The notes: generated by a model not told the origin, from the letters alone. A DNA stretch of 48,841 bases from Akkermansia muciniphila (GCA_945882215.1 CAMCWM010000014.1:1-48841); one strand, 5' to 3'; shown: positions 25,620 through 34,589, numbered from the stretch's first letter. Made by a program: numbers and translations.

Positions 25620-26872
25620 ACCGCGCCAAACGCGAACCCGGATTGATATGGCCCGCGATCTGGCGTCTCGCGCTCGCGGGTGCCACGTTTGTGCTCGTGT
25701 ACAGCGGCTGCAATCACTTCACCGCCACGCGTGGTGATGTGCCGACGCTGATGTTCGAATGGGAGCGTCACATTCCCTTCGTGAGGGAGTTGGTGGTGCC
25801 GTATTGGTCGCTCGATCTGTTTTTCTGCGGCGCGTTTTTTCTCTGTGGCAGCAAGCTGGAGCTGAATCTGCTCACCAAGCGCCTCATCGCCGTGACCGTG
25901 CTCAGCGGTGTGTGTTACCTGCTGTTTCCGCTGAAGCTCGCCCTGCCCAGGCCGGAGCCAGTGGGCTGGACCGCGCCGCTGTTTCACGCGCTCTACTTCA
26001 ACGACCTGCCCTACAACCTCGCGCCGTCGCTGCACATCAGCCTGCGCTCGTTGGTGTGGGTGTTTTACGGCGCGCATCTCACCGGCCGGCTGCGCACGGC
26101 GGTAAAGGTGTGGTTCATCCTCATCGGCCTCTCCACGCTGCTCGTCTGGCAGCATCATCTCGTCGATGTGGCGGGCGGTTTTGTCATGGGCTGGGCCATC
26201 GCGGCCATCTTTCCTGATTCACGACAGCTCGGGACCAGAAATCCTTCCTCAAAATACGCGCAGCGCTACGGCATCGGTGCCATGGCATGCACGGCGCTGA
26301 GTTTTGTTTCGATCTTCTTCGTGTGGCCCGCCGTGGCATGCGGGATCGTGGCGCTGGCGTATGCCACAGGCTTGTCGCGGCTGCTGGGCAAAGAAAACGG
26401 CACGCTCTCGCCCTCCGCCGAGTGGTGCCTGCTACCGGTGCTCATCGCGACGGCGCAAATCCAGCGCAAGTGGCTCCAACGAAAGCCCAGTTGGCATGAA
26501 GTCACGTCCGGCGTGCTCTTCGGCCGCAAAGTCACCGCCAAAGAAGCCGCAGCACTCGTTCGCGAAGGCGAACTCGCTGTTCTCGATCTCACCGCCGAAA
26601 CCAACGCTCCCGTGGCCTTCCGCGAGCACGCGCATTACCACAATCTGCCGCTGCTCGATCTCGTTCCGCTCAAACCAGAGCACATCGCCGCCGCGCTGAA
26701 CATTATCCGTGAACAACGTGCCGCAGGCCGTCGCGTCTTCATGCACTGCCAGCTCGGTCTGCAACGCTCCGCGCTCATCGCCGCACACTGGCTGGTGGAA
26801 AATGGCGCGGCGGCCGATTTGGAGGCAGCGAGACGCAAGATTCGCGCACTGGAACCCAGCGTGGTCATTTAG
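25616..26872 (+). CDS. Membrane PAP2 domain fused to dual-specificity phosphatase
   Basis: 418 residues. The N-terminal half has several membrane helices and a PAP2-type site: APSLH (H140) and WQHHLVDVAGG (H180, H181, D184). The usual SR before the second histidine block is missing, and PSLH plus HHxxD resemble Aur1-type inositol-phosphoryl transferases more than plain phosphatidate phosphatases. A second group of helices follows (about residues 220-275). The C-terminal 120 residues form a cytoplasmic dual-specificity/tyrosine phosphatase: the C378-x5-R384 loop is HCQLGLQRS, and an upstream DLTAETNAPVAF segment fits the general-acid region. Such phosphatases can act on phosphoinositides or phosphatidylglycerol phosphate. 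The start overlaps the previous stop by four bases. Role: probably head-group transfer or phosphate removal from the lipid made by the operon (inference). Confidence 0.82.
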   Translation: MNRAKREPGLIWPAIWRLALAGATFVLVYSGCNHFTATRGDVPTLMFEWERHIPFVRELVVPYWSLDLFFCGAFFLCGSKLELNLLTKRLIAVTVLSGVCYLLFPLKLALPRPEPVGWTAPLFHALYFNDLPYNLAPSLHISLRSLVWVFYGAHLTGRLRTAVKVWFILIGLSTLLVWQHHLVDVAGGFVMGWAIAAIFPDSRQLGTRNPSSKYAQRYGIGAMACTALSFVSIFFVWPAVACGIVALAYATGLSRLLGKENGTLSPSAEWCLLPVLIATAQIQRKWLQRKPSWHEVTSGVLFGRKVTAKEAAALVREGELAVLDLTAETNAPVAFREHAHYHNLPLLDLVPLKPEHIAAALNIIREQRAAGRRVFMHCQLGLQRSALIAAHWLVENGAAADLEAARRKIRALEPSVVI

Positions 26873-26912
26873 AGCGCTTGCCCTCGCGAATCGTCCGGCT
26901 AATCAAAGAACC

Positions 26913-27488
26913 ATGCCCAACCTCACCGCCCCCACCGGATTCAAAGAATGGTCCTTCGTCTGCGATGCCCTGACGCAAGGCAAGCTCAGCATCATTCTGC
27001 GCAAAGGCGGCATTCACGAGGGCCGTGGTGGCTTTGAGTGGAAGCACCGAGAGTTCTTCCTGTTCCCGACATGGTTTCACAATCAGGCCGAAAAACTGAG
27101 CTGGGCGCCCGAGAACACTCAGCGTGCCTTTCCACCGGAAGAAGAACGCCAAACCGTGGACATCGACGGCTGCGCGACGCTGGAGCAGGTCTGGAAAGTC
27201 ACCGACTGGGACAAAGTGGCCGCGCTGGCTCCGTTGCACATCTGGAACGAGGACGTGGTGAAGGATCGCTTCATTTACGACGACGAAAGCTGCCTCCACG
27301 TCGCCCTCGTGCGCGCCTACAAGCTCCCGCAGCGCTGGCACTTCCCGTATGCCAAGAGCTACGGCGGCTGCCGCTCCTGGATCACCCTGCCGGATGAAGG
27401 TCTGCCCATGGCCGCTGCGGCGACGCCGGCTTTGAGTGATGAAGCGTTTGCGGATGTGTCAGCGAAGTTGAAAGCGCTCCTGGGCTAG
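26913..27488 (+). CDS. DUF1802 family protein
   Basis: 191 residues from the ATG at 26913; the frame is open much further upstream but that part lies inside the PAP2-phosphatase gene. The N-terminal GFKEWSFVCDALTQGKLSIILRKGGIHE and the segment REFFLFPTWFHNQAEKL are typical of DUF1802 (FxEW, GxQxxIxRKGGIxE, FxLFPT). No biochemical function is known. It follows the lipid operon by 40 bases on the same strand, so it may share its message, and it ends 15 bases before alr. No signal peptide or membrane helix; presumably cytoplasmic. Confidence 0.8.
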   Translation: MPNLTAPTGFKEWSFVCDALTQGKLSIILRKGGIHEGRGGFEWKHREFFLFPTWFHNQAEKLSWAPENTQRAFPPEEERQTVDIDGCATLEQVWKVTDWDKVAALAPLHIWNEDVVKDRFIYDDESCLHVALVRAYKLPQRWHFPYAKSYGGCRSWITLPDEGLPMAAAATPALSDEAFADVSAKLKALLG

Positions 27489-27503
27489 CCGAGAGTCGCT
27501 GAC

Positions 27504-28613
27504 TTGAACGACAGCGACGCCATCCGCCCAACCCATGTCGAGGTGAACCTCGGCATCCTCGCACAGAATTATGATGCGATCCGGGCGCATGTCGGCACGG
27601 CTGCAGTGATGCCGGTGGTGAAGGCGAATGCGTATGGGCATGGCATCGTCGAGGTAGCGCAATATCTAGTGAAGTATGGAGCGACGTGCTTTGGCGTGGC
27701 TTTGCTCGAAGAAGCCATCGTTTTGCGACAGGCGGGCGTCGCGGTGCCGATTCTGGTATTTGGCGGTGTGGCGACGCGGCAGATCCCGCAGTTCATCGCG
27801 CATGATTTGATGATGACGGCGTCGTCCATCGACAAGCTGCGGCAGATTGATGAGGCGGCGGCAGCGGCGAGGGTGAAGGCGCGGGTGCATTTGAAGATCG
27901 ACACCGGCATGGAGCGCATCGGCGTGCATTGGTACAGCGCGGAGAAGCTGCTGGAGGCCAGCTTGGGCTTTGCGAACGTCGAGGTGGCCGGGATCTACTC
28001 GCACTTCGCCAGTTCAGATGCGGCAGACCTTTCAGGCGCTCGCGAACAACTGGCGCGGTTCCTCGAAGTACTGGAGTTTTATCCGAAACGCGGCTTGCAG
28101 CCGCCGCAGCGGCATATCGCGAACTCTGGTGGCATTTTGCAGCTCCCGGAGAGCCATCTCGATCTCGTGCGGTCGGGGATCATGCTGTATGGCGTGTATC
28201 CATCGCGCGAAACGAGACAGACCGTCGCGGTGAAGCCAGCGCTGAGCTGGAAGTCGCAGGTGGTGTATTTCAAGGTGGTGCAGCCGGGGAGTGCGGTGAG
28301 TTACGGCGGCACTTGGGCCAGCGATCATCCGGTTCGCGTCGTCACAGTGCCGGTGGGTTATGGCGACGGCTATTTCCGGGCGTTGTCGAATCGCGGTCAG
28401 GTGCTCATTCGCGGTCAGCGGCATCCAATCGTGGGCCGGGTGTGCATGGACCAGTTCATGGTAAATTTAGAGTGGGGAACAGCCTACAATGGTGATGTGG
28501 TGACGCTCATTGGCGACTCGATCACGGCGCAGGAGGTGGCGGACTGGGCAGGGACGATTCCGTATGAGGTACTGACGAACATCAATGCGCGTGTGCCACG
28601 CGTGTATGTTTAA
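27504..28613 (+). CDS. alr: Alanine racemase
   Basis: 369 residues with a TTG start; no ATG lies before the conserved THVEVNLGILAQNYDAIR. The enzyme converts L- to D-alanine for peptidoglycan using pyridoxal phosphate. The PLP lysine is K40 in VVKANAYGHG. The second catalytic residue, a tyrosine from the other subunit, is in GSAVSYGGTW, and the C-terminal VGRVCMDQFMVNL holds the conserved Met-Asp-Gln. The PLP-phosphate and barrel segments (HLKIDTGMERIGV, GIYSHFASSD, HIANSGG) are intact. Length is normal. The DnaQ-like exonuclease follows after 68 bases on the same strand. Confidence 0.95.
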   Translation: MNDSDAIRPTHVEVNLGILAQNYDAIRAHVGTAAVMPVVKANAYGHGIVEVAQYLVKYGATCFGVALLEEAIVLRQAGVAVPILVFGGVATRQIPQFIAHDLMMTASSIDKLRQIDEAAAAARVKARVHLKIDTGMERIGVHWYSAEKLLEASLGFANVEVAGIYSHFASSDAADLSGAREQLARFLEVLEFYPKRGLQPPQRHIANSGGILQLPESHLDLVRSGIMLYGVYPSRETRQTVAVKPALSWKSQVVYFKVVQPGSAVSYGGTWASDHPVRVVTVPVGYGDGYFRALSNRGQVLIRGQRHPIVGRVCMDQFMVNLEWGTAYNGDVVTLIGDSITAQEVADWAGTIPYEVLTNINARVPRVYV

Positions 28614-28681
28614 TGCCTTGCATTCGGCGGGTGATGGAAGCAACTGAAGCAAGGGACACGGCAGCGGGTTCCGCCTCATTC

Positions 28682-29260
28682 ATGAACCTCATCATCTTCG
28701 ACCTCGAAACCACCGGACTGTTACCCTCCCAGCATGAGATCATCCAGATCGCGGCCGTGAAGGTGCAGAACGGGCGCTGGGATGCAGGCGAGTATTTTGA
28801 CAGCTATGTGAAGCCCCGGCATGACGTGCCGTCGTTCATCACCAAGCTCACAGGCATCTCGCAGGCGCAGGTGGCGGACGCGCCGTCGCCAGTGGACGTT
28901 TTGATGCAGTTTTCCCGCTTCGTGGGCCAGAATGCGACGCTGATCGCTCACAATGGCCTGCGGTTTGACATGCGCTTCATCGCCGAGAACTGCATGCGTC
29001 ATGGCATTCCCGTGCGGGAGACGAGCGCGCTGGATTCGCGCTCGTTCTCACGCAAAATCTGGGGCGGCAAGGGCGGTCATGGCTTGGACGCGGTGCTGGA
29101 GCGGCTGGGGGTTTCCAGCCAGGGAGTGAAGCGCCACGATGCGCGCGGTGATGTGCAACTGCTGGCCGAAGCGGTAAAGCAGATGTGGACGCGTCTGACG
29201 CCGAGCTTCAAAGATTGTCCTGTGGATCTCTCCGTGGGTGTGATTCCAGCGCTGGCGTGA
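28682..29260 (+). CDS. DnaQ-like DEDDh 3'-5' exonuclease
   Basis: 192 residues from the ATG at 28682; earlier in-frame ATGs (from 28613) add 23 residues with no similarity, directly abutting the alr stop. The exonuclease fold shows Exo I FDLETTG (D and E ligands), Exo II AHNGLRFDMRF, and Exo III HDARGDVQLL with the histidine five residues before the aspartate (DEDDh type). It removes nucleotides from DNA or RNA 3' ends; it is too short and unlinked to be certain as the Pol III epsilon subunit, and could be a repair or RNase T-like enzyme. A palindromic element begins three bases after the stop and separates it from the converging sufD. Confidence 0.85.
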   Translation: MNLIIFDLETTGLLPSQHEIIQIAAVKVQNGRWDAGEYFDSYVKPRHDVPSFITKLTGISQAQVADAPSPVDVLMQFSRFVGQNATLIAHNGLRFDMRFIAENCMRHGIPVRETSALDSRSFSRKIWGGKGGHGLDAVLERLGVSSQGVKRHDARGDVQLLAEAVKQMWTRLTPSFKDCPVDLSVGVIPALA

Positions 29261-29262
29261 GG

Positions 29263-29407
29263 CGGAGCGCGAGTATTCTACTCGCCTAACTTTCCTGGCG
29301 TGTCGCAACTTCAGAAACAGCCTTCTGGCCGATTGGTGAACTGTGTGGCGATAGCGGGATAGCTGAGTGATGAAGTGGCGAGTAGGTTTCGCCATACTCG
29401 CGCTCCG
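29263..29407. repeat. Palindromic element between convergent exonuclease and sufD genes
   Basis: CGGAGCGCGAGTAT (29263-29276) is the perfect inverse of 29394-29407 (14 bp), and CTACTCGCC (29278-29286) is the inverse of 29377-29385 (9 bp). The right side carries about eight extra bases between these units. The element starts just after the exonuclease stop and ends one base before the sufD stop codon. It may serve as a bidirectional terminator and looks like an interspersed repeat. Confidence 0.8.
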
Positions 29408-30763
29408 TCAGACGGCTTGGATCAGCTTCTCGTGGATGCGCGAGACAACCATGTCGGCGATGGGACCGTTGCCGAGTTTGGCGAGGGCGTCGGCGAGGAA
29501 GCCTTCGACGATGAGCTTGCGGCTTTCGCCGTCGGTGATGCCGCGGGCCTTGAGGTAGAACAGTTCTTCGTCGCTGATGGGGCCGCTGGTGGCGCCGTGG
29601 CTGCATTTGACCTGGTCGGCGTTGATTTCGAGGCCGGGTAGCGAGGTCGCCTCGGCTTCGTCGCTGTTGAGGAGATTGCGGCAGGTCTGGTAGGCGTCGG
29701 TGAAGTGAGCTTCTTTATCGACGGTGATGAGGCCGCTGAAAATGGAGCGCGACTTGCCGTAGAGGGCATTCTTGTAGAGGAGATCGCTCGTCGCGTGCGG
29801 GGCCTTGTGATTCTGCAAAGTGCGTTGATCGACGATTTGATCGCCCGTGGGCAAGGCGACACTGAGCATGTCGCTGTGGGAGCCTTCACCGAGTAGATCG
29901 CTGACGCTTTCGCTGCGGCTGAACTCGGCACCGAGCTGGACCTGGAAGTTTTTCACCTGCGCATCGCGGGCGGTGACGGTGCTGGAGAGGTGCATGGCTT
30001 GCGCTTTCTCGCCGAGTTCCTGGCAGGCGATGTAGCGGATGCGGCTGCCTTTGCCGGCCACGAGATCGGCCACAGCAAGGCTGAGGCCGGTTTCAGCCTT
30101 CCAAGTGCGATAGTGATCGACGACAGTGACATCGGCGTTGTCCTCGGTGACGATGAGCGTGTGTGGGAAGATGGCGGCGTGCTCGGCGGCGATCCAATGG
30201 AAGACTTCGATGGGTTGCTCGATGGCGATGCCTTTGGGCACGAGAATAACGAGACCGGCACGAACATGAGCCAGATGCAGCGCGGCGAACTTGGCGGAGC
30301 CGAGCGTCATCTCGCGCTGCATGAAATGCTGCTGAAGGAGGGCGGCTTGAGATTGCAACGCTTCTTCAAATGGCAGGCAGATCACGCCCGCGGGCAGTCT
30401 GGCGGTTTCGGCGACGACGAGGCGATCGTTGACGAAGACGAAGCGTGCGGCGGTTTCGGCGAGACCTTCCGATGCGGCGACGGCTTCGGCCTCAATATGC
30501 TCATTGGCGGCAGCGGTGGGCTGATAAGTACTGAGCGCGATCTTTTTGGCGTTGGAATAGCGCCAGGCTTCGTCCTTGAGGCCGGGGACAGGCAAGGATT
30601 GGAAGTTGCTCCATGCAGCAGCGGATTTTTCGAGGAACCAAGCGGGCGCGGCGGATTTTTCGCGAGCAGGAGCGATGATTTCGAGTCCGGCAGGTGGTGC
30701 GGCGACAGGAGCGGCTTCGGAAGACATGGAGGAGGTCTGGGGAGCTGGGGCGAGAGTGGGCAT
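29408..30763 (-). CDS. sufD: Fe-S cluster assembly protein SufD
   Basis: About 451 residues from the ATG at 30763; a start at 30727 (MSSEAAP) is equally possible, since the first 30 residues are low-complexity. SufD pairs with SufB on the SufC ATPase to form the scaffold for de novo Fe-S clusters. Family features include GLKDEAWRYSN near the start, the beta-helix core (VTVVDHYRTWKAETG, QAMHLSSTVTARDAQVKNFQVQLG), and the C-terminal KCSHGATSGPISDEELFYLKARGI with the invariant histidine. It is the last gene of the fur-sufC-sufB-sufD set, 47 bases after sufB, and ends against a palindromic element. No sufS lies downstream. Confidence 0.93.
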   Translation of the reverse strand: MPTLAPAPQTSSMSSEAAPVAAPPAGLEIIAPAREKSAAPAWFLEKSAAAWSNFQSLPVPGLKDEAWRYSNAKKIALSTYQPTAAANEHIEAEAVAASEGLAETAARFVFVNDRLVVAETARLPAGVICLPFEEALQSQAALLQQHFMQREMTLGSAKFAALHLAHVRAGLVILVPKGIAIEQPIEVFHWIAAEHAAIFPHTLIVTEDNADVTVVDHYRTWKAETGLSLAVADLVAGKGSRIRYIACQELGEKAQAMHLSSTVTARDAQVKNFQVQLGAEFSRSESVSDLLGEGSHSDMLSVALPTGDQIVDQRTLQNHKAPHATSDLLYKNALYGKSRSIFSGLITVDKEAHFTDAYQTCRNLLNSDEAEATSLPGLEINADQVKCSHGATSGPISDEELFYLKARGITDGESRKLIVEGFLADALAKLGNGPIADMVVSRIHEKLIQAV

Positions 30764-30810
30764 GCGTGCGAACAATGGCGATGACGTGAAGATATTGGCT
30801 TGTCGTGAGA

Positions 30811-32238
30811 TCAGCCGACACTGCCTTCCATTTCAAGGTCGATGAGGCGCTTCAGTTCGACGCTGTATTCCATCGGAAACTCCTTGGCGAGGTCGTTGAT
30901 GAAGCCGTTCACGGAAAGGCTCATCGCTTCGGCTTCGCTGAGGCCGCGCTGCATGAGGTAGAAGATTTGATCGGCGCTGACCTGGCTGACGCTGGCTTCG
31001 TGCTGCGTGGAGTGCTGATTGCCGCGGACGCTGATGGCGGGATAGGTGTCGGTGCGGCTGTTGGTGTTGATGAGCAACGCGTCGCACTCGGTGTTGTTTT
31101 TGCAGCCTTTGAGGTGCTTCGGGATGTGAACGAGACCACGATACGTGGCGCGGCCTTCGCCGATGGAGATGGATTTGCTGATGACGTTGCTGGTGGTGTC
31201 ATCGGCGGCGTGCACCATCTTCGCGCCGGTGTCCTGATGCTGGCCGCTGTTGGCCAGGGCGATGCTGATGACTTCACCACGGGCGCGTTTGCCCTTCATG
31301 ATGACGCCGGGGTATTTCATGGTGAGGCGGCTGCCGATGTTGCAGTCGATCCATTTCACGACGGCGTCTTCATGCGCGATGCCGCGCTTGGTGACGAGAT
31401 TGAAGACGTTGCTGCTCCAGTTCTGTACGGTGACGTATTGGATCTTGGCGCCTTTGAGAGCGACGAGTTCGACGACGGCGCTGTGCAGCGTGGCGGTTTC
31501 AAACTTCGGCGCGGTGCAGCCTTCCATGTACATCACTTCCGCGCCTTCATCGGCGATGATGAGCGTGCGCTCGAACTGGCCGAACTGCTCGCTGTTGATG
31601 CGGAAGTAGGCTTGGAGCGGATGCTTCACCTTCACACCCGGCGGGACGTAGATGAAGCTGCCGCCGCTGAAGACGGCGCTGTTGAGCGCGGAAAATTTGT
31701 TGTCACCCGTGGGGATGACCTTGCCAAACCACTTCTTGAAAATTTCGGGGTGATTCTTCAAACCTTCGCTGCTGTTGACGAAGATGACACCCTGCTCGGC
31801 AACGGCGGCTTTGATGTTCGAGTAGGCAGCTTCGGAGTCGTACTGCGCTTCGACACCGGCGAGGAATTTGCGTTCCTGCTCGGGAATGCCGAGGCGGTCG
31901 AAGGTCTTTTTCACGTCCTCGGGCACGTCGTCCCAGGAGCGCTTGGGCTTCTGGCCGTCGCTGAGGTAGTAGCGGAATTCGTCGAACTTGATGTTCTCCA
32001 AATCCTTCGTGGCCCAATGCGTGGGCATGGGTTTGTCCTGGAAGACCTTGAGCGCCTTGTGACGGAATTCGCGAATCCAATCGGGATCACCCTTCACATC
32101 GCTGATGTAGTCGATGGTCTTTGAAGTGATGCCGAAGCCGGAGTCGAACTTGTTGCGCTCGGGGAAGGTGAAATCGCCGACGTTATCGACCTTGATGTCG
32201 GAGATGTCGTTTTCGACGGGTTCTGGGGCGGTGACCAT
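30811..32238 (-). CDS. sufB: Fe-S cluster assembly protein SufB
   Basis: 475 residues. SufB is the main scaffold subunit of SufBC2D, receiving sulfur from SufS/SufE. The N-terminal [25 protein letters not shown] and the following [12 protein letters not shown] are diagnostic. The core beta-helix carries [27 protein letters not shown], a MEGCTAPKF segment with a conserved Cys, and [14 protein letters not shown]. The C-terminal [21 protein letters not shown] provides the histidine/glutamate region needed for cluster formation. Length matches the family. It sits 30 bases downstream of sufC and 47 bases upstream of sufD. Confidence 0.96.
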   Translation of the reverse strand: MVTAPEPVENDISDIKVDNVGDFTFPERNKFDSGFGITSKTIDYISDVKGDPDWIREFRHKALKVFQDKPMPTHWATKDLENIKFDEFRYYLSDGQKPKRSWDDVPEDVKKTFDRLGIPEQERKFLAGVEAQYDSEAAYSNIKAAVAEQGVIFVNSSEGLKNHPEIFKKWFGKVIPTGDNKFSALNSAVFSGGSFIYVPPGVKVKHPLQAYFRINSEQFGQFERTLIIADEGAEVMYMEGCTAPKFETATLHSAVVELVALKGAKIQYVTVQNWSSNVFNLVTKRGIAHEDAVVKWIDCNIGSRLTMKYPGVIMKGKRARGEVISIALANSGQHQDTGAKMVHAADDTTSNVISKSISIGEGRATYRGLVHIPKHLKGCKNNTECDALLINTNSRTDTYPAISVRGNQHSTQHEASVSQVSADQIFYLMQRGLSEAEAMSLSVNGFINDLAKEFPMEYSVELKRLIDLEMEGSVG

Positions 32239-32268
32239 GATGTTAAAGAGTGGCGGGTTTCAATGCAC

Positions 32269-33027
32269 TTAAGCGGCAGCGGCGAGAGGCTCCTCGTGGA
32301 CCCAGTCGTAGCCTTTTTCTTCGAGTTCGAGGGAGAGCTCTTTGCCGCCGGTTTTGACGATGCGGCCGTCTTTGAGGACGTGGACGATGTCGGGCTGGAT
32401 GTAGTTCAGCAGGCGCTGGTAGTGGGTGATGACGAGGAAGCCGCGGTTCTCGCTGCGCATGGCGTTCACGCCACGGGAGACGATTTTGAGGGCGTCGATG
32501 TCGAGACCGGAGTCGGTTTCGTCGAGGATGGCGTATTTCGGCTCCAGCATCATGAGCTGGAGGATCTCGTTGCGCTTCTTTTCGCCACCGGAGAAGCCTT
32601 CATTGACACTGCGGCTGGTGAAGCTGCGGTCCATTTCGAGGGCGTCCATGCGGGAATAGAGCTGCTTGTAAAACTTCACAGCGTCGATGTCCTCACCCTT
32701 GGGCAAGCGGGCTTTCAAAGAGGCGCGAAGGAAGTTGGCGTTGCTGACGCCGGGGATTTCGTGCGGGTATTGGAAGGCGAGGAACAAACCGGCTCGGCTG
32801 CGGGCATCGACGGCCATGTCGAGGATGTTTTGCCCATCGAGCAACACCTCACCACTGGTGACTTCGTAATCGCTGTGGCCGCAGAGGACTTTGCTCAGCG
32901 TGCTCTTGCCAGAGCCGTTCGGGCCCATGATGGCGTGGACTTCACCGGGGTTGATCGTGAGGTTCAGGCCTTTGAGGATTTCGCGGCCGGGGATCTGGGC
33001 GTGGAGGTCTTTAATCTCGAGTGACAT
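32269..33027 (-). CDS. sufC: Fe-S cluster assembly ATPase SufC
   Basis: 252 residues; cytosolic ABC-type ATPase that drives shape change of the SufBD scaffold. Walker A is GPNGSGKST, the signature [11 protein letters not shown] is the specific SufC form, and Walker B plus the next acidic residue is [12 protein letters not shown], followed by the D-loop region and the H-loop histidine in [10 protein letters not shown]. The start is the first ATG, 23 bases after the fur stop codon, so one message with fur and sufB is likely. Confidence 0.97.
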   Translation of the reverse strand: MSLEIKDLHAQIPGREILKGLNLTINPGEVHAIMGPNGSGKSTLSKVLCGHSDYEVTSGEVLLDGQNILDMAVDARSRAGLFLAFQYPHEIPGVSNANFLRASLKARLPKGEDIDAVKFYKQLYSRMDALEMDRSFTSRSVNEGFSGGEKKRNEILQLMMLEPKYAILDETDSGLDIDALKIVSRGVNAMRSENRGFLVITHYQRLLNYIQPDIVHVLKDGRIVKTGGKELSLELEEKGYDWVHEEPLAAAA

Positions 33028-33050
33028 GTGGTTGCTTGGGGGGGAGGAAA

Positions 33051-33506
33051 TTAGGATTTGGCGGCGCAGTTCTGGCAGGTGCCGTGGATGGCGAGGTCGG
33101 TGCGGGTGACGCGGGTGCCAGCGGGGAGATTCCAGAACTTGGCGGGGTCGAAGTCGGCATTGGGATGCGCGTCGATGACCTTGCCGCAGGTCTCGCAGTG
33201 GAAATGGACATGCTCGTGCAGGTTCGCGCAGTAGCGGGACTGCCCGCGCTCAAGGTGGACGAGCTTGATCAGGCCATGAGAGGTGAGGTGCTCCAGGCAG
33301 TTGTAAACCGTGGCAAGCGACATGCCCGGGCTGCGGCTTTTTACCCGGTCGAGGATGTCGTAGGCCGTAGGGTGATCGGTGGAGGCGGCGAGGACATCGA
33401 AGACCTCGCGGCGGTGGGGGGTCAGGCGTACGTCAGCACCCAGCACGGCGAGACGGCAGTCCAAGCCAGAAGCTTTGGCAGGAGAGCGTGTGGTAGAGGG
33501 AGACAT
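33051..33506 (-). CDS. Fur/PerR-family transcriptional repressor
   Basis: 151 residues. A winged helix-turn-helix DNA-binding domain (about residues 28-85; recognition helix [13 protein letters not shown]) is followed by the dimerisation/metal domain. [12 protein letters not shown] supplies the regulatory metal histidines. C104, C107, C144 and C147 form the two CxxC structural zinc pairs found in PerR and many Fur proteins. The gene heads the sufCBD operon and has a Per-box-like palindrome 13 bases before its start, so it probably represses itself and the suf genes, releasing them under peroxide stress or iron shortage. Whether it is PerR or Fur in function cannot be decided: the operator looks PerR-like, while the residue in the HEH position is Glu rather than the Asp of B. 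subtilis PerR. Confidence 0.9.
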   Translation of the reverse strand: MSPSTTRSPAKASGLDCRLAVLGADVRLTPHRREVFDVLAASTDHPTAYDILDRVKSRSPGMSLATVYNCLEHLTSHGLIKLVHLERGQSRYCANLHEHVHFHCETCGKVIDAHPNADFDPAKFWNLPAGTRVTRTDLAIHGTCQNCAAKS

Positions 33507-33518
33507 GATAATTTAGAA

Positions 33519-33533
33519 TTAGAATGATTCTAA
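33519..33533. promoter_or_regulatory. Per-box-like operator before fur-suf operon
   Basis: TTAGAATGATTCTAA is a perfect 7-1-7 palindrome that differs from the Per box TTATAATNATTATAA only at the symmetric positions 4 and 12. It lies 13 bases upstream of the regulator start. A partial repeat (TTAGAAT at 33513-33519) overlaps its edge and could bind a second dimer. Confidence 0.8.
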
Positions 33534-33636
33534 CTGCATTGAGAACGCCTCCTTGGCAAGTGGCGGATGCCTTTCCTTCGAAAAAACTTTCCGCCCAGCC
33601 ACGCCAAATCGCCCACAGCGTGCTACAGCCTCCGCC

Positions 33637-34113
33637 ATGACCCGCACCCACACCGAAGAACTCCCCTGGACCGCGCAAAATTCCCCCAAAGGCAAGTATG
33701 GCATCCAGCGCCGCAGCGTCTCGCAGGCGGCAGGCGGGCAGAAGGACATCGGCACCTGGGGCGGTGGCCACCCCTTTGACCTCGAAATCCACCGCATCCC
33801 GGCTGGGAAGATCAATTTCCCGCTCCACGAGCACTCCGCCCAGTGGGAGGCCTATTACATCCTCAGCGGCAGCGGCAAGGTGCGCACGCCCAAGGGCAAG
33901 GAGGCCATCCAAGCTGGCGACTACCTCGTTTTTCCGCCCGGCGAAGCACATCAACTCATCAACACCGGCTCCGAAGACCTAACCTACATCGTCGTCGCCG
34001 ACCAGCCGCAGGCGGATGTCATTCACTACCCCGATTCTGGCAAATGGATGGTCAAACCGCAGCGCAAGGTCTTCGAGACGGTCGAGGCGGACTACTTCAA
34101 GGGCGAGGAGTGA
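33637..34113 (+). CDS. Cupin-domain protein
   Basis: 158 residues from the ATG at 33637; the frame extends 28 codons upstream but without family similarity. A single small beta-barrel: cupin motif 1 is INFPLHEHSAQWEAYYILSGSGKVRT (the two His of HEH and a Glu nearby), and motif 2 is GDYLVFPPGEAHQLINTG (final His). These residues would bind a metal ion. The function could be an isomerase, dioxygenase or sensor; nothing specific is visible. It faces away from the fur-suf operon, with 130 bases between the two start codons, so the Per box might also affect it (inference). Confidence 0.8.
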   Translation: MTRTHTEELPWTAQNSPKGKYGIQRRSVSQAAGGQKDIGTWGGGHPFDLEIHRIPAGKINFPLHEHSAQWEAYYILSGSGKVRTPKGKEAIQAGDYLVFPPGEAHQLINTGSEDLTYIVVADQPQADVIHYPDSGKWMVKPQRKVFETVEADYFKGEE

Positions 34114-34171
34114 GCCAATCCGCGCACAAGCATTCTGATTTCACGATCACGAAATGCAGGCATGCTGCACC

Positions 34172-34588
34172 ATGAAAAAATCCATCCTCGCCTGCTGCGC
34201 TCTGTTAGCCACGCTCGCCAGTTGCCGCACCGCCCCCACGAATCCTGCGGAAGATCAAGCTTTCGCCCCAGTTCGCACCGTGCTCGAAGCCAATTGCGTC
34301 CACTGCCACGGGGACAACCGCCTCTCCACCATGCCGCCGATCAACGACACGCACGCGTTGGCGAAGCTGGTCGGCACAAGCTGGATCGTGCCAGGCAAAC
34401 CCGAAGTGAGCCGCTTCTTCCAAGTCGTCATCTTTCCGGACACCGTTCCTGGCGCCATGCCGCCCAGCGGCCACGCCATTTCCAAACGCGATGTCCAGAT
34501 CCTGCGAGACTGGATCAACACCGGTGCCAAGGTGCCCGCGCATAACATCACCCTGCATCCACTAGGCCCGTTGCCTCGTTCGACCTGA
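34172..34588 (+). CDS. Cytochrome c-like lipoprotein
   Basis: 138 residues from the ATG at 34172 (MKKSILACCALLATLASC). The signal peptide ends in a lipobox-type LASC, so the mature protein is probably a lipoprotein with its Cys acylated. The mature part has one haem-binding CVHCH motif, then PGKPEVSRFF and a PGAMPPSGHAISKRDVQILRDWINTGA segment typical of planctomycete-type cytochrome c (PSCyt1-like), including the Met that could be the sixth ligand. Function: probably electron transfer outside the cytoplasm; the partner is unknown. It converges with the DUF1003 gene, with one base between the stop codons. Confidence 0.8.
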   Translation: MKKSILACCALLATLASCRTAPTNPAEDQAFAPVRTVLEANCVHCHGDNRLSTMPPINDTHALAKLVGTSWIVPGKPEVSRFFQVVIFPDTVPGAMPPSGHAISKRDVQILRDWINTGAKVPAHNITLHPLGPLPRST

Positions 34589-34589
34589 G

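Noticed and set aside
30805..32124. Plus-strand frame (439 codons) opposite sufB
   Set aside because: sufB is certain; the opposite translation is biased Ala/Asp/Val without structure.
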